Assembly (NCBI GenBank): GCA_003278175.1
Contig: QCGF01000002.1
Span: 1 to 50,888 of the forward strand
Source of the DNA: Prochlorococcus sp. AG-363-P15
GTDB lineage: Bacteria; Cyanobacteriota; Cyanobacteriia; PCC-6307; Cyanobiaceae
Length of the DNA stretch: 50,888 nt
Direction: 5' to 3'
Shown: positions 16,906 to 26,074 of the stretch, in pieces
Numbering within the stretch: position 1 is the first letter of the stretch
Layout of the letters: each line of letters begins with the position of its first letter
Program-made: the position numbers and the translations under genes
Notes under the pieces: model-generated
Database searches by the model: none
The model's input: the letters and a program-made list of their open reading frames with translations, nothing else
Told to the model about the DNA's origin: nothing

Positions 16906-17911
16906 TTTTTATGTTTCCAATTAATGATTTAGTTTTACGGCTTTCAGTAAGACTTAATAGAGATGGTGCCAAAGCAATACTTGACCAACTACCAATTAAA
17001 ACTCCTAATGCCAAGGCTATCGAAAACCAAAATAAAGTTGCACCTCCAAAGAAAATCAATGCCAACAATGGCATAAGTGTAGTTCCACTAGTATAAAGAG
17101 TCCTAGTTAGAGTTGATGAAACAGCTATATCAATTTGATCCTCTAATGGAAGTTTCGAGTCAAGTCGGCCACGCTCTCGAATGCGATCAAAAACTACAAC
17201 AGTGTCATTTACTGAATAGCCTGCAATAGTTAACAACGCAACCGCAAAAAGGCTGTCAACCTCTAGAGATAGAATGAGTCCTAACCAAGCAAAAATACCA
17301 CAGACAATTATCACATCATGAGCCAAGGCGATAAGAGCTAGAATTGCAAATCTCTTGTCATATCTAATACTTATATAGATTGCTATCCCAGCAAAAGCAG
17401 CCAAGAGCGAAATGATGCTACTTCTCAACAATTGGCCGCCAAGACTGGGGCCAATTGTGTTAACCGACTGACCACCAGGCAACAATGGTCCGGCCAATGG
17501 TGTGACAGCTTCTATAACTGATTGACCCTGTGTTGCCGAAAGGAATGGCAACCTAAGAACCAATGATTTTGACCCATCAAGAAATTGAACCTTGATTTGT
17601 GAAAGTTTAAGAGGAGCCTCACCTTGCTCATCTGGGAAAGAAAGCCCTCTCAATGCTTCGGAAATACTCTTGCTATTTATTGGCTTGCAAGAATCATCAC
17701 AGATTCGCTCTAGCTGAATCTGAGTACCTCCAGTAAAATCCAATCCAGGCTTCAAAGGAGCTTTTATAGAAGGATTAATCAAACAAAGGGTTAAACCTAA
17801 TAAACTTAAGAATACTGAAATTCCAGATACCCACCAAACGATATTTCTTTGTCGGCATAACTGGATCCTCAAAACGCCTTGATTTGAATTAGAAAAAGCT
17901 GATCCTGACAT
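16895..17911 (-). CDS. secF: Protein-export membrane protein SecF
   Basis: This 338-aa protein has six predicted helices and a periplasmic (lumenal) loop after helix 1. The family motif GLDFTGGTQIQLE is near residues 57-69, and GYSVNDTVVVFDRIRE is in the helix 4 region. With SecD it uses the proton gradient to drive late steps of translocation through SecYEG (established knowledge). It lies 13 bases behind secD on the same strand, so they form one unit. The ATG at 17911 gives a normal length. Confidence 0.97.
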   Translation of the reverse strand: MSGSAFSNSNQGVLRIQLCRQRNIVWWVSGISVFLSLLGLTLCLINPSIKAPLKPGLDFTGGTQIQLERICDDSCKPINSKSISEALRGLSFPDEQGEAPLKLSQIKVQFLDGSKSLVLRLPFLSATQGQSVIEAVTPLAGPLLPGGQSVNTIGPSLGGQLLRSSIISLLAAFAGIAIYISIRYDKRFAILALIALAHDVIIVCGIFAWLGLILSLEVDSLFAVALLTIAGYSVNDTVVVFDRIRERGRLDSKLPLEDQIDIAVSSTLTRTLYTSGTTLMPLLALIFFGGATLFWFSIALALGVLIGSWSSIALAPSLLSLTESRKTKSLIGNIKSEI

Positions 17912-17924
17912 AATTCAAACGAAC

Positions 17925-19397
17925 TTAAGAAGGAAGTTGGCTCATTGGCAAGAAATTAGTAGGCCGACGCAGTGTTTGATAACTCATTAAAAACCTCAAG
18001 ATTGTTCTAGTACAGCTAAGAGCAGTAAACAGACTTAACACAACTCCTATTCCCAAAGTTGCAGCAAAACCTTTTACAAAGCCTGTGCCCAATGAAAAAA
18101 GGGCTATGCAACTAATAAGTGTGGTCAAATGTCCATCGATAATTGAAGAAAATGCTTCTGAGAAACCTGTTTCAATAGAGCGAATTAATGTATTCCCCCT
18201 TCTCAATTCATCCTTAACTCTTTCAAAGATAAGAACATTAGCATCAACTGCCATGCCAATACTAAGAATAAACCCTGCTATGCCAGGAAGAGTTAGAGTT
18301 ACAGGAATTAACGCATAAACAGCAAGGTTAAATAAAGAATAAAGGCTTAAAGCAAAAACAGCAACAAAACCAGCCAAACGATAAATTAAGAGCATAAATA
18401 TTGCCACCAAAAGAAGACCTGAAAGAGCCGAAATCAAACTTCTTCTGATATTGGCAGCCCCAAGTGTTGGACCTATAGTTCTAACCTCAAGAATCTTTAC
18501 TGGCAAAGGTAAGGATCCTCCATCAAGCTTAACTTCCAAATCTCTAGCATCTTGAATACTGAAATCACCGCTAATAGTCGCTGCCCCGCCAGTTATTCCT
18601 GCCGTTTTAAACTGCGCTCCAACAGTTGCCTCACTAATAGACCTCCCATCAAGAATAATTCCCAGCAAGCGATTTGTTCCAGCTATTGATTTAGTTAGAT
18701 CTGCAAATTGTTCTCCCCCTTCACTATTAAAAGTAAGAGTTACTTCCCAGCCTGATCCATTTGATTCTTGTCTACTTCCTGCCTTAATTAAATTCCCAGT
18801 AAATGCAGCAGGTTCGAAAAGTTCCGCTATTTTCAACCTGGTTATATCGATCAATTGTTCAAGTTGAACTTCCTTAGGACCAGAGATAGAAACTATACCA
18901 AGAGCTTTTTGAGCTAATACGATTTGTTCAAAATCTAATTGCAAATCTGAGGACGAATCAAATGAGTTACCTTCCTCACGAGAAAACTTAAGAACAGCCT
19001 CAGCCTGTCTTTTAAGTCTCTGCAAGTCTCTAATCTGATTTTGAGTTCCTGGTTTCTGAGCCCTAAATTCAAGTAAAGCAGTGCTACCAAGAATTTCTGC
19101 AGCCCTAGATGGATCCTGTTCACCTGGAAGCTGAACAACTAGTTGATCATTAGAAATAGTTTGAATGGTTGATTCGGAAACTCCTAAGCCATTTACACGA
19201 AGATCCATCACAGCCTTAACGGCTTCAAGTTGTTCACTATCAATTGTTGTAATTTCTCCAGCTGGCTGTACCTCAAGGGTTAGTTGACTTCCTCCACGCA
19301 AATCGAGACCCAATTGAAGTGGAAAGTTTGCACAAACAACACCAGCCGAAAAAGCTAATGCAAGGATTAAAGCAAACCAGCCCTGTTGGCGTGCCAT
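17925..19397 (-). CDS. secD: Protein-export membrane protein SecD
   Basis: This 490-aa protein starts MARQQGWFALILALAFSAG, with helix 1 followed by LGLDLRGGSQLTLEV, the SecD signature. A large periplasmic P1 domain (about 50-310) follows, then five more helices with GFILSIGMAVDANVLIFERVKDE-type motif (key residues GMAVDANVLIFER) carrying the conserved Asp of the proton path. It partners SecF, which follows directly. The pdhB stop is only 5 bases upstream of its start, so secDF are transcribed behind pdhB. Confidence 0.97.
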   Translation of the reverse strand: MARQQGWFALILALAFSAGVVCANFPLQLGLDLRGGSQLTLEVQPAGEITTIDSEQLEAVKAVMDLRVNGLGVSESTIQTISNDQLVVQLPGEQDPSRAAEILGSTALLEFRAQKPGTQNQIRDLQRLKRQAEAVLKFSREEGNSFDSSSDLQLDFEQIVLAQKALGIVSISGPKEVQLEQLIDITRLKIAELFEPAAFTGNLIKAGSRQESNGSGWEVTLTFNSEGGEQFADLTKSIAGTNRLLGIILDGRSISEATVGAQFKTAGITGGAATISGDFSIQDARDLEVKLDGGSLPLPVKILEVRTIGPTLGAANIRRSLISALSGLLLVAIFMLLIYRLAGFVAVFALSLYSLFNLAVYALIPVTLTLPGIAGFILSIGMAVDANVLIFERVKDELRRGNTLIRSIETGFSEAFSSIIDGHLTTLISCIALFSLGTGFVKGFAATLGIGVVLSLFTALSCTRTILRFLMSYQTLRRPTNFLPMSQLPS

Positions 19398-19402
19398 AGA
19401 AT

Positions 19403-20386
19403 CTAGACTCCTTTTCCTATCATCTTCTGAACAGTCTCAACAATTTGATGAGGCTGAATAATTGTGAGGTTTTCAAGTTGTCCATTATATGGAGTCGGTA
19501 TGTCCTGACTAGACAAGCGAACAGGTCTAACATCTAAATCATCAAAGCATTCCTCAGTAATTAAAGAAATCAGCTCGGCGCCAATGCCACCCGTTTTCAT
19601 ACATTCTTCTACTATAACTACACGATGTGTTTTCCTAATAGAACTTGCAATAGTGTCCATATCAAATGGTTTGAGGCTTATCAAATCAATTAGTTCAGGT
19701 TCAATCCCATCTGCCTTTAATAGCTCTAAAGCTTTTAAACAATGGTGTCGCATTCTTGAATATGTAAGTATTGTTATATCCTTTCCTTCTTGAACAACGT
19801 CTGCTTGATCTAAAGCACAAATATAATCTCCTGATGGTAAGTCTTCGCTTAGGTTATATAATAAAACATGTTCAAAAAATAATACTGGATTATCGTCTCG
19901 AATTGCAGCCTTCATTAAACCTTTTGCATTAGTAGGTGTACTACAAGCAACAATTTTTATTCCGGGAACGGCATGAAAATAAGCCTCTAATCTTTGACTA
20001 TGTTCTGCCCCAAGTTGTCTTCCAACTCCACCTGGGCCTCTAACAACTGTAGGGATTGTGAAATTTCCTCCACTTGTATAACGCAACATACCCATATTAT
20101 TAGAGATCTGATTGAAAGCCAGAAGGAGAAACCCCATATTCATTCCTTCCACAATTGGGCGAAGGCCTGTCATGGCAGCACCTACAGCCATACCAGTAAA
20201 ACTATTCTCCGCGATAGGAGTGTCCAAAACCCTTAACTCTCCATACTTCTCATAAAGGTCCTTCGTAACTTTGTACGAGCCTCCATATGCGCCTACATCC
20301 TCACCCATAACACAGACATGAGGGTCATTAGCCATCTCTTCATCGATGGCCTCACGAAGAGCGTTAAAAAGAAGAGTCCCTGCCAC
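19403..20386 (-). CDS. pdhB: Pyruvate dehydrogenase E1 component, beta subunit
   Basis: This 327-aa thiamine-diphosphate enzyme subunit makes acetyl-CoA together with E1-alpha, E2 and E3. Signatures are [18 protein letters not shown] near the N-terminus (Glu contacts ThDP), a [18 protein letters not shown] block, [20 protein letters not shown], and the C-terminal [14 protein letters not shown] at 20386 gives the expected [14 protein letters not shown] start. The genes for the other subunits are not in the window, which is usual for cyanobacteria, where pdh genes are scattered. It lies in the rsmA-ispE-pdhB-secDF run. Confidence 0.97.
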   Translation of the reverse strand: MAGTLLFNALREAIDEEMANDPHVCVMGEDVGAYGGSYKVTKDLYEKYGELRVLDTPIAENSFTGMAVGAAMTGLRPIVEGMNMGFLLLAFNQISNNMGMLRYTSGGNFTIPTVVRGPGGVGRQLGAEHSQRLEAYFHAVPGIKIVACSTPTNAKGLMKAAIRDDNPVLFFEHVLLYNLSEDLPSGDYICALDQADVVQEGKDITILTYSRMRHHCLKALELLKADGIEPELIDLISLKPFDMDTIASSIRKTHRVVIVEECMKTGGIGAELISLITEECFDDLDVRPVRLSSQDIPTPYNGQLENLTIIQPHQIVETVQKMIGKGV

Positions 20387-20448
20387 AGTTCCGATGCGAT
20401 ACCGGTTAATCCGGCTTAATAGTCCACGCTATCTCAGCCTGTGCCTAA

Positions 20449-20544
20449 TTAACCTCCAGCGGCGAATGTAGACAACAGCAATACAGAAAGAAGCATTCCA
20501 GGGCAAAGCAAAAGCACTAATAGTCCAAGGTCGTGAAGTGTCAT
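20449..20544 (-). CDS. Very small membrane peptide (31 aa)
   Basis: The ATG at 20544 has an AAAGGG Shine-Dalgarno-like stretch about 7 bases upstream. The frame ends TAA at 20449-20451 and encodes MTLHDLGLLVLLLCPGM, a hydrophobic stretch, and a TFAAGG end. It is a single transmembrane helix with short tails, the size of the small photosystem or cytochrome subunits, but it matches none I can name. It lies between the DUF3082 gene and pdhB, on their strand. The good ribosome site and pure membrane-helix composition support it; the short length keeps confidence moderate. Confidence 0.5.
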   Translation of the reverse strand: MTLHDLGLLVLLLCPGMLLSVLLLSTFAAGG

Positions 20545-20586
20545 ATATGCACCCTTTAGAAAACATCCAGAAAAGATGTTCAGAGC

Positions 20587-20928
20587 CTAATCAGGATCTT
20601 GAGATTTGCCATCAAACAAACTCTTAATAAATACAAGGGTCAAACCCAGACCTATAAAGCCAAAAGTAAATGTCGCCAAAAAGCTAATGCCAATAACCAA
20701 TGTTTTGAATCCAGAAGCCACACTCTGAGCTATTGGAGAGTTATAAGTAGGCGAATGAAGCGAAAAGTAAATCACCACTTTTTGACTTATTAACAAACAG
20801 AGCCATGCCAAGAGCCCACTAGTAATGGCACCAGAGAGGAAACTAAGAGGTCCTTTCTTTTGAGTATTAACAGCCTCAATACTCTTTTCATCAACAGCCT
20901 CTAAAGACCCATTCGGAGAATTACTCAT
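20587..20928 (-). CDS. DUF3082 family membrane protein (113 aa)
   Basis: This 113-aa protein has a polar N-terminus (about 1-28) and two or three hydrophobic segments (about 29-55, 72-104). It is characteristic of the cyanobacterial DUF3082 family ([17 protein letters not shown], followed by an [18 protein letters not shown] helix). Function is unknown. Its ATG overlaps the ispE stop by 4 bases, so it is translationally coupled to ispE. Confidence 0.8.
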   Translation of the reverse strand: MSNSPNGSLEAVDEKSIEAVNTQKKGPLSFLSGAITSGLLAWLCLLISQKVVIYFSLHSPTYNSPIAQSVASGFKTLVIGISFLATFTFGFIGLGLTLVFIKSLFDGKSQDPD

Positions 20929-21884
20929 GGCTCTAACGTGACTCCTTTAGGTTGAAAAGAACAGCACCAACTATCCAAACCGAATTCTTCTAGTCTCCTT
21001 CTATTCTCGTTTAAAACCTTCTTTGCAAGAGTAAAAGTTGGAAAGAGGGCAAAACAACTAGGTCCAGAACCACTCATTGCAATTCCAATCGTGTCTGGCA
21101 ATTCAGAAAGCAATTCAAGGGATTTTTGGACTGAGGGAGTCGCCTTCGCAACTAATTGCTGAAGATCATTCTTAAGCGGTGGCGGGTTTAAGGCACTCAA
21201 TGGAATTAACCAATTCTCTTTTTTAAGTCGTTGACGACGCAATTCAAAATCATTTTCTGACTTTAAGTAGGTACTTCCATTCGTCTCCTTACAAAGTGCA
21301 TAAGCCCAAGGTGTAGAAACACTTGTCAATGGGTCCTTCACTAGTATTACTGCCAAAGAATCCCCTGAGTTTCCCAAGGGTTCCAACTTTTCTCCACGTC
21401 CAAAACACAATTGACTTCCGCCTTGCAAACAAAAGGGCATGTCAGAACCAAGTTCAGCCGCAAAATCCATTAATTGCTTATTAGTAAAAGAAAGCTTCCA
21501 AAAAGAGTTCAAGCCCAACAAAGCAGCAGCCCCATCACTTGACCCACCAGCCAATCCAGCTCCTATTGGGATATTCTTTTCAAGATGAATATTTGCACCT
21601 AGCGAATCAAGTCCAGCTCGATTACGTAGCAATCTTGCCGCCTTAACTATCAAATTGTCATCGCCTGTACTTAAGTCTGAATTGTCAACTGTGAGACTTA
21701 TTAAGCCATCAAGATTGCTTTTAATCTCAAGGTAATCGGCAAGATCAATGCTTTGCATCACCATAGCCAATTCGTGAAAACCATCCTTTCTTAAACCAAG
21801 CACTTCTAAATGAAGATTGATCTTTGCTGGGGCCTTAATTCTTAGTAGATTTTCAGATGTTGTCACACTGCTTTTACTACTCAT
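20925..21884 (-). CDS. ispE: 4-diphosphocytidyl-2-C-methyl-D-erythritol kinase
   Basis: This 319-aa GHMP kinase catalyses the fourth step of the MEP isoprenoid pathway, which in cyanobacteria supplies the phytyl chain of chlorophyll and carotenoids. The substrate-binding [10 protein letters not shown] segment has Lys21, and the ATP loop [20 protein letters not shown] lies around 106-125. The third GHMP motif, [16 protein letters not shown], is near the C-terminus. Length is normal. It lies 2 bases from rsmA and overlaps the DUF3082 gene by 4 bases. Confidence 0.97.
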   Translation of the reverse strand: MSSKSSVTTSENLLRIKAPAKINLHLEVLGLRKDGFHELAMVMQSIDLADYLEIKSNLDGLISLTVDNSDLSTGDDNLIVKAARLLRNRAGLDSLGANIHLEKNIPIGAGLAGGSSDGAAALLGLNSFWKLSFTNKQLMDFAAELGSDMPFCLQGGSQLCFGRGEKLEPLGNSGDSLAVILVKDPLTSVSTPWAYALCKETNGSTYLKSENDFELRRQRLKKENWLIPLSALNPPPLKNDLQQLVAKATPSVQKSLELLSELPDTIGIAMSGSGPSCFALFPTFTLAKKVLNENRRRLEEFGLDSWCCSFQPKGVTLEP

Positions 21885-21886
21885 AA

Positions 21887-22723
21887 CTATTTAACAACTT
21901 TGTCGGCATAGTTAAAGCTCTTTGCCATTAATAACCATTCCGCAGGAGACAATTCCTGAGGCCTCTGCCCAAGGGTAATCCCAGCCTCTTTCGCAAAACC
22001 CTCTAAAGCACCAATTGAAGCTAATCCTTTGAGAGAATTGCGCAACATCTTTCTTCTAGAGCTAAATGCCACACGAAGAAGTTCTTCCAAACGACTTGCC
22101 AATACTTGATCCAATCTCTTTTCAGAACCAAAAGGTTCAATTGCAATCACTTTTGATTGCACCTTAGGTGGCGGCTGAAAACAACTTGGAGACACATCAC
22201 AAATACTTCTACACTTTGCCAATAACTGCAATCTCACACTAAGAGCACTGAAGTTACTTTGACCAGGCTGGGCAAGGATCCGATCAGCAACTTCCTTTTG
22301 TAAAAGAAGAACTAGTAACTGATATTTAGATTCAAGAGGCTTCCCTAATCGCCCTACCAATCTTCCTAAAAGTGGTCCGGTGATGTTGTATGGAATATTT
22401 GCAACAACCTTATTTGAAGGCACTCCATCAGGGGGCATCAAAGGAACAGCAAGTACATCTCCCTCCTGAATAGTGAACCGAGGTTGGTCACCAAAGCGCT
22501 GCTTCAAACCAAAAACAAGTTCCTTATCCATTTCGATGGTATGAACACCCGCAACTCTTGAGGCCAATAGCCTTTCAGTAAGCACGCCACGGCCTGGACC
22601 CACCTCAAGAACACGATCCTCAGGTTGAAGAGATGCAGCTGAAAGGATCTGCTCTAAAACCGTTACATCTTTAAGCCAATGCTGACCAAAACGCTTTCGA
22701 GCAATATGTCCTGTAAAAGACAT
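21887..22723 (-). CDS. rsmA: 16S rRNA (A1518/A1519) dimethyltransferase RsmA (KsgA)
   Basis: This 278-aa enzyme dimethylates the two adjacent adenosines of the 3' helix of 16S rRNA. Motif I is [16 protein letters not shown] (38-53), the catalytic [11 protein letters not shown] (near 114) is present, and the C-terminal domain with [14 protein letters not shown] is intact. RFGQHWLKD near the start is the usual N-terminal box. The gene is the first of the minus-strand run that continues with ispE, DUF3082, pdhB and secDF. Confidence 0.97.
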   Translation of the reverse strand: MSFTGHIARKRFGQHWLKDVTVLEQILSAASLQPEDRVLEVGPGRGVLTERLLASRVAGVHTIEMDKELVFGLKQRFGDQPRFTIQEGDVLAVPLMPPDGVPSNKVVANIPYNITGPLLGRLVGRLGKPLESKYQLLVLLLQKEVADRILAQPGQSNFSALSVRLQLLAKCRSICDVSPSCFQPPPKVQSKVIAIEPFGSEKRLDQVLASRLEELLRVAFSSRRKMLRNSLKGLASIGALEGFAKEAGITLGQRPQELSPAEWLLMAKSFNYADKVVK

Positions 22724-23033
22724 GGTCTAATTCGCCTCCTTACGCACTAAATACCTATAGAGACGAGTCCCCTGCTGAAAAAGATTTCGCGTCAAGTTCA
22801 AGAATGGTTGATTTAACAATTTCAAGCTTCAAACTATTCGACAGCCTTACCAGCAACAAGCCTCAAAGCCATACTTTTCAAATCCTAAAGGTTTCAGTTG
22901 CAACTAATATCTGAACCTGAAAATGAATTCCACTTATCTAATTGCACTATCTTTAAGCAACCGTCGAATAACTGTTCCTACTCAATATTTCACAGTCATA
23001 CCGTTCCATCCTTCATCTTTTTAATGTAGATCT
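22724..23033. other. Intergenic gap of 310 bases between rsmA and a hypothetical gene
   Basis: This gap holds the divergent promoters of rsmA (minus) and the 23034 gene (plus). I checked both strands for short coding frames and found only very short ones. I saw no clear hairpin, riboswitch or NtcA-type element. The plus strand here is pyrimidine-rich (repeated CTTT and CAACT). Confidence 0.5.
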
Positions 23034-23324
23034 ATGTTCTATCAATTAATCCCTATTGATATGCGTGCACCCTTGATGGCATTAGCCACTGCTGTCATCT
23101 TTTTTTTACTTGCTCCCCAACCAGGTTTAACTGCCATAGATCAAACTAATCCAAATTCTGATCTAAGTGACCTAAATTTGCCTTCTGCACTTGCTGAAGA
23201 TGACAGCTTCAATGATCTCCCCTTTGAACAACTCCGACAAGCCCTAAGAGAAGAAGTCGAATATGGCCCCAGGAAAGGCATTAGTCCTCGCTCTTTTAAA
23301 CGCTACAACCTTTTAATCCGATGA
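23034..23324 (+). CDS. Hypothetical exported or membrane-anchored protein (96 aa or 87 aa)
   Basis: ATG codons at 23034 and 23061 are possible; the second gives MRAPLMALATAVIFFLL as a signal-like helix. After it comes an Asp/Asn-rich linker (DQTNPNSDLSDLNLPS) and a C-terminal RQALREEVEYGPRKGISPRS helix. It looks like a short secreted or anchored protein conserved with the next gene in marine picocyanobacteria (from memory). The stop overlaps the start of the following gene by 4 bases, so they are coupled. Function is unknown. Confidence 0.65.
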   Translation: MFYQLIPIDMRAPLMALATAVIFFLLAPQPGLTAIDQTNPNSDLSDLNLPSALAEDDSFNDLPFEQLRQALREEVEYGPRKGISPRSFKRYNLLIR

Positions 23325-23710
23325 CCTTTGATCCTCGTAGCCTTAAGCATCTCCGAGAGATAGGTCGGCAACTTCCACAGAAATTACCCGAGCCAGGAAT
23401 CTCACAACAAAAAGAACACTTCTCGAATAGCAAAAGCCATCCCATAGAGACAGAAGAAGACCCAGAGACCCTATTCAAAGAACTGATGAAAGCCAGTCCA
23501 GACGGCAACGTCCCTAGTCATTTAATAACCAGACTAAAAGAAATCGAATCGAATCAACCAAAACAGAGAAAAGATCGAAATTTAAACCAGTCTCCCAATA
23601 CAGATTTGAATAAAGACAAAACATTGTCCAAAGGGAAAGTGAGTACAAGAACCGAGGAAGAAATTCTCTACGATACCTTCGATGACTTTCTATTTGAAGA
23701 GGAAGAGTAA
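23321..23710 (+). CDS. Hypothetical acidic, low-complexity protein (129 aa)
   Basis: This soluble 129-aa protein is rich in charged and polar residues, with a Lys/Asn/Gln-rich, probably disordered middle (about 75-105). It ends in a strongly acidic tail, DDFLFEEEE. It contains no domain I recognise. It is coupled by a 4-base overlap to the preceding exported protein and is 27 bases from rlmH, so the three likely form one unit. Confidence 0.65.
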   Translation: MTFDPRSLKHLREIGRQLPQKLPEPGISQQKEHFSNSKSHPIETEEDPETLFKELMKASPDGNVPSHLITRLKEIESNQPKQRKDRNLNQSPNTDLNKDKTLSKGKVSTRTEEEILYDTFDDFLFEEEE

Positions 23711-23737
23711 ATACAATAAATTTCAAATATAAAAATC

Positions 23738-24175
23738 ATGATAAAGCCTTCTTACTACAGCATACTTGCGGTTGGGAAAGTACGCAAAAAATGGGTCGAG
23801 GAGGGCATTAAAGTTTACTTAAAGCGTCTACCAGGCCTAAAAATTATTGAATTACGCGACTCAAATCCAAGAAAAGAAGCCAAAGCAATAGACGCACAAT
23901 TAAAAAGCAACGAAATACGCATTGTCCTCGCGGAAGAAGGTGAAGCCCTACCATCCATACATTTTGCCGAATACCTAAAAAGATTTGGCTCACAACGACT
24001 TGCTTTTGTGATCGGAGGCGCCAACGGCATTGCTCCCGAAATCAAAGCTTCAGCTCATTCTCAATTAAGCCTCTCCCACATGACATTCCCCCACGAAGTA
24101 GCTCGCTTACTGCTTATAGAACAGCTCTACCGGGCAACTACCATCATTCAAGGGAGTCCATACCATCGAAACTAA
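23738..24175 (+). CDS. rlmH: 23S rRNA (pseudouridine1915-N3)-methyltransferase RlmH
   Basis: This 145-aa SPOUT-fold enzyme methylates pseudouridine 1915 in helix 69 of 23S rRNA, acting on the assembled 70S ribosome (established knowledge). Clear family features are [20 protein letters not shown] at the N-terminus, the SAM knot [17 protein letters not shown] (about 91-107) and the C-terminal [22 protein letters not shown] (quoted in part: key residues EQLYRA and GSPYHR). The gene has normal length. A region with a large palindrome and the umuDC promoter follows. Confidence 0.96.
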   Translation: MIKPSYYSILAVGKVRKKWVEEGIKVYLKRLPGLKIIELRDSNPRKEAKAIDAQLKSNEIRIVLAEEGEALPSIHFAEYLKRFGSQRLAFVIGGANGIAPEIKASAHSQLSLSHMTFPHEVARLLLIEQLYRATTIIQGSPYHRN

Positions 24176-24252
24176 TAACTGAATCCAACCAAAATAAGAA
24201 AACACGAAAAGAGTTAGCGACAAGAGCCTTCGCAAGCAATGCCGAAGGCCAT

Positions 24253-24302
24253 CTAGAGAGCCATCGAAATGGTACGGGTGTACTATATCGATGGCTCTCT
24301 AG
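24253..24302. repeat. Large palindrome in front of umuDC (15-bp perfect arms)
   Basis: The arms are 24253-24267 (CTAGAGAGCCATCGA) and 24288-24302 (TCGATGGCTCTCTAG), separated by 20 bases that contain the LexA box. A further 7-bp repeat (GCCTTCG 24226-24232, CGAAGGC 24243-24249) lies just upstream. Such a long perfect palindrome could form a cruciform or an mRNA hairpin, or hold an extra protein; I cannot tell which. The right arm lies downstream of the predicted -10 and would be in the leader of the message. Confidence 0.8.
24271..24284 (+). promoter_or_regulatory. LexA (SOS) box of umuDC
   Basis: GGTACGGGTGTACT fits the published cyanobacterial LexA-box consensus RGTACNNNDGTWCB at every position (consensus from memory). 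It lies 44 bases before the umuD ATG at 24328 and overlaps a TACTAT -10-like element at 24281-24286, so bound LexA would block transcription. This places umuDC in the SOS regulon. Confidence 0.85.
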
Positions 24303-24327
24303 TCAGCCGAAGCTCTCGTGATTTTCA

Positions 24328-24759
24328 ATGCCCATGCGAGCAAGTCCACCACGATTATTTATACCGCTTGCAGGTGAATACGTATCAGCAGGCTTTCCAT
24401 CTCCAGCCGATGACTATCTCGATGTTGGAATTGACTTAAATGAGCAACTAATTCAACATCCCACAAGCACATTCCTCCTTCGCGTCAACGGTGATTCCAT
24501 GACAGGGGCAGGGATCCATAACAACGATCTACTGGTCGTAGACCGCAGCCTCAATCCACACCCAGGCCAAATTGTAGTAGCAGTACTAGATGGTACTTTC
24601 ACCCTAAAACGACTGGTTTTCAAAGATGGGGCACTTTCTCTAGAAGCAGAGCACCCCGACTACCCACCTATTAACTTGCAGCGATACAACGAGGTCCAGG
24701 TCTGGGGAGTAGCAGTGTATTCAATTCATAACCTCAACAAATTAAAGCTACCAATATGA
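24328..24759 (+). CDS. umuD: UmuD-like S24 peptidase (SOS mutagenesis subunit)
   Basis: This 143-aa LexA/UmuD-type serine peptidase is the accessory subunit of DNA polymerase V. The self-cleavage bond is Ala21-Gly22 (VSAGFPSP). The catalytic pair is Ser57 in NGDSMTG and Lys94 in FTLKRL. The N-terminus before the cleavage site is short, as in UmuD rather than full LexA, which has a DNA-binding domain. ATG codons lie at 24328 and 24334. It overlaps umuC by 4 bases. Regulation is by the LexA box immediately upstream. Confidence 0.95.
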   Translation: MPMRASPPRLFIPLAGEYVSAGFPSPADDYLDVGIDLNEQLIQHPTSTFLLRVNGDSMTGAGIHNNDLLVVDRSLNPHPGQIVVAVLDGTFTLKRLVFKDGALSLEAEHPDYPPINLQRYNEVQVWGVAVYSIHNLNKLKLPI

Positions 24760-26030
24760 GTCAAGCCACGGCACTGATCGATGGCAATAACTTTTACGTT
24801 GCCTGCGAGCAAAGTATTGACCCCTCACTTTCCGGTCAACCCGTAATAGTGCTATCCAACAATGATGGTTGCATCGTTGCTCGAAGCTCAGAAGCACGCG
24901 CCCTAGATATCCCAATGGGACAACCATATTTCAAGATTCGCCATAAACTAAAGCAACTCGATGTAGTAGTACGTAGCTCTAATTACTCCCTCTACGGTGA
25001 CATGAGTCAACGTCTAATGAGCTTATTATCCCAACATTGCGAGCAGCTAGAAATTTACTCCATAGATGAAGCCTTCGTCCAGGTCAACCGTCCCTACAGT
25101 TACGATCTACACCCCTGGGCACGTCAACTACGAGCGTTAGTACATCAAAATCTAGGTTTACCCATCTCTATCGGTATTGGGACAAGCAAAAGCCAAGCAA
25201 AGCTTGCCAACTACCTGGCAAAAAAAGTATCAACCCAAGCCGGCATATTTGATCTACACATGACTAAAGACCAATATCACTGGCTCAAGGCCATTGACAT
25301 TGAACATGTTTGGGGAATAGGGCGCCAACTAAGCAAGTGGTGCCGAAGACGAGGTATTAATAATGCTCAGGAGTTACGCGATATGCCTAGCAACGAACTA
25401 CGCAGCAAGTTAGGTGTAATTGGAATACGGCTACAACACGAGCTACGAGGGGAAGCTTGTCTGCCAATCGAAATCGTACCACCACAAAAAAGAGAAACTT
25501 CTGTAAGTAGAAGTTTCGGTCGTCCCATAACAAGCCTAGAAGAGTTACACCAAGCCGTCAGCACCTATGTCATTCGTGCCAGTGAAAAATTACGAAGACA
25601 AAAGCAACGGGCAGGAGCTATCACCGTATTCACAAGGACAAGTACCTTCTCCCAACCCTTTTACAACCAAAGCGCCACAAGTCAATTAAACACACCAAGC
25701 AACGACACCGCAGTACTTCTAAAAGAAGCTCTTTCCCTAACAAAACAAATATTTAAACCTTACCGGCTCCTAATAAAAGCTGGAGTCGTAATGCAAAAAC
25801 TTCAAAGCATTGAACACCTACAACCAAATCTTCTAGAGCAATACAACACCACAGAACTACAGCGACGTGAACTGTTAATGCAAACAATTGACAACCTCAA
25901 TAGGCGCTATGGGGATGGCACAGTGAATTGGGCTATATGCCTCCCAAGCAGAAGCTGGAGCATGCGCCGTGAACAATTAGGCTGCATCTCTACAACACAA
26001 GTTAGTGAGGTGCCAATTGTGTCTGCATAG
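24756..26030 (+). CDS. umuC: UmuC-like translesion DNA polymerase (Y family, pol V)
   Basis: This 424-aa Y-family polymerase has catalytic residues visible as Asp9 in ALIDGNNFYVACEQ and Asp104-Glu105 in YSIDEAFVQV. The steric-gate region NFYVACE, a ten-residue thumb motif and a C-terminal little-finger region (about 235-350) are also present. The last ~70 residues resemble the UmuC tail that binds UmuD'. Pol V bypasses lesions with low fidelity after DNA damage. It is translationally coupled to umuD (ATGA overlap). Its GC content is visibly higher than that of the ORF behind it. Confidence 0.96.
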   Translation: MSQATALIDGNNFYVACEQSIDPSLSGQPVIVLSNNDGCIVARSSEARALDIPMGQPYFKIRHKLKQLDVVVRSSNYSLYGDMSQRLMSLLSQHCEQLEIYSIDEAFVQVNRPYSYDLHPWARQLRALVHQNLGLPISIGIGTSKSQAKLANYLAKKVSTQAGIFDLHMTKDQYHWLKAIDIEHVWGIGRQLSKWCRRRGINNAQELRDMPSNELRSKLGVIGIRLQHELRGEACLPIEIVPPQKRETSVSRSFGRPITSLEELHQAVSTYVIRASEKLRRQKQRAGAITVFTRTSTFSQPFYNQSATSQLNTPSNDTAVLLKEALSLTKQIFKPYRLLIKAGVVMQKLQSIEHLQPNLLEQYNTTELQRRELLMQTIDNLNRRYGDGTVNWAICLPSRSWSMRREQLGCISTTQVSEVPIVSA

Positions 26031-26074
26031 AAAATTTCGATTAACAGCACAAACAAAAAGCATTCAAAAACGTC

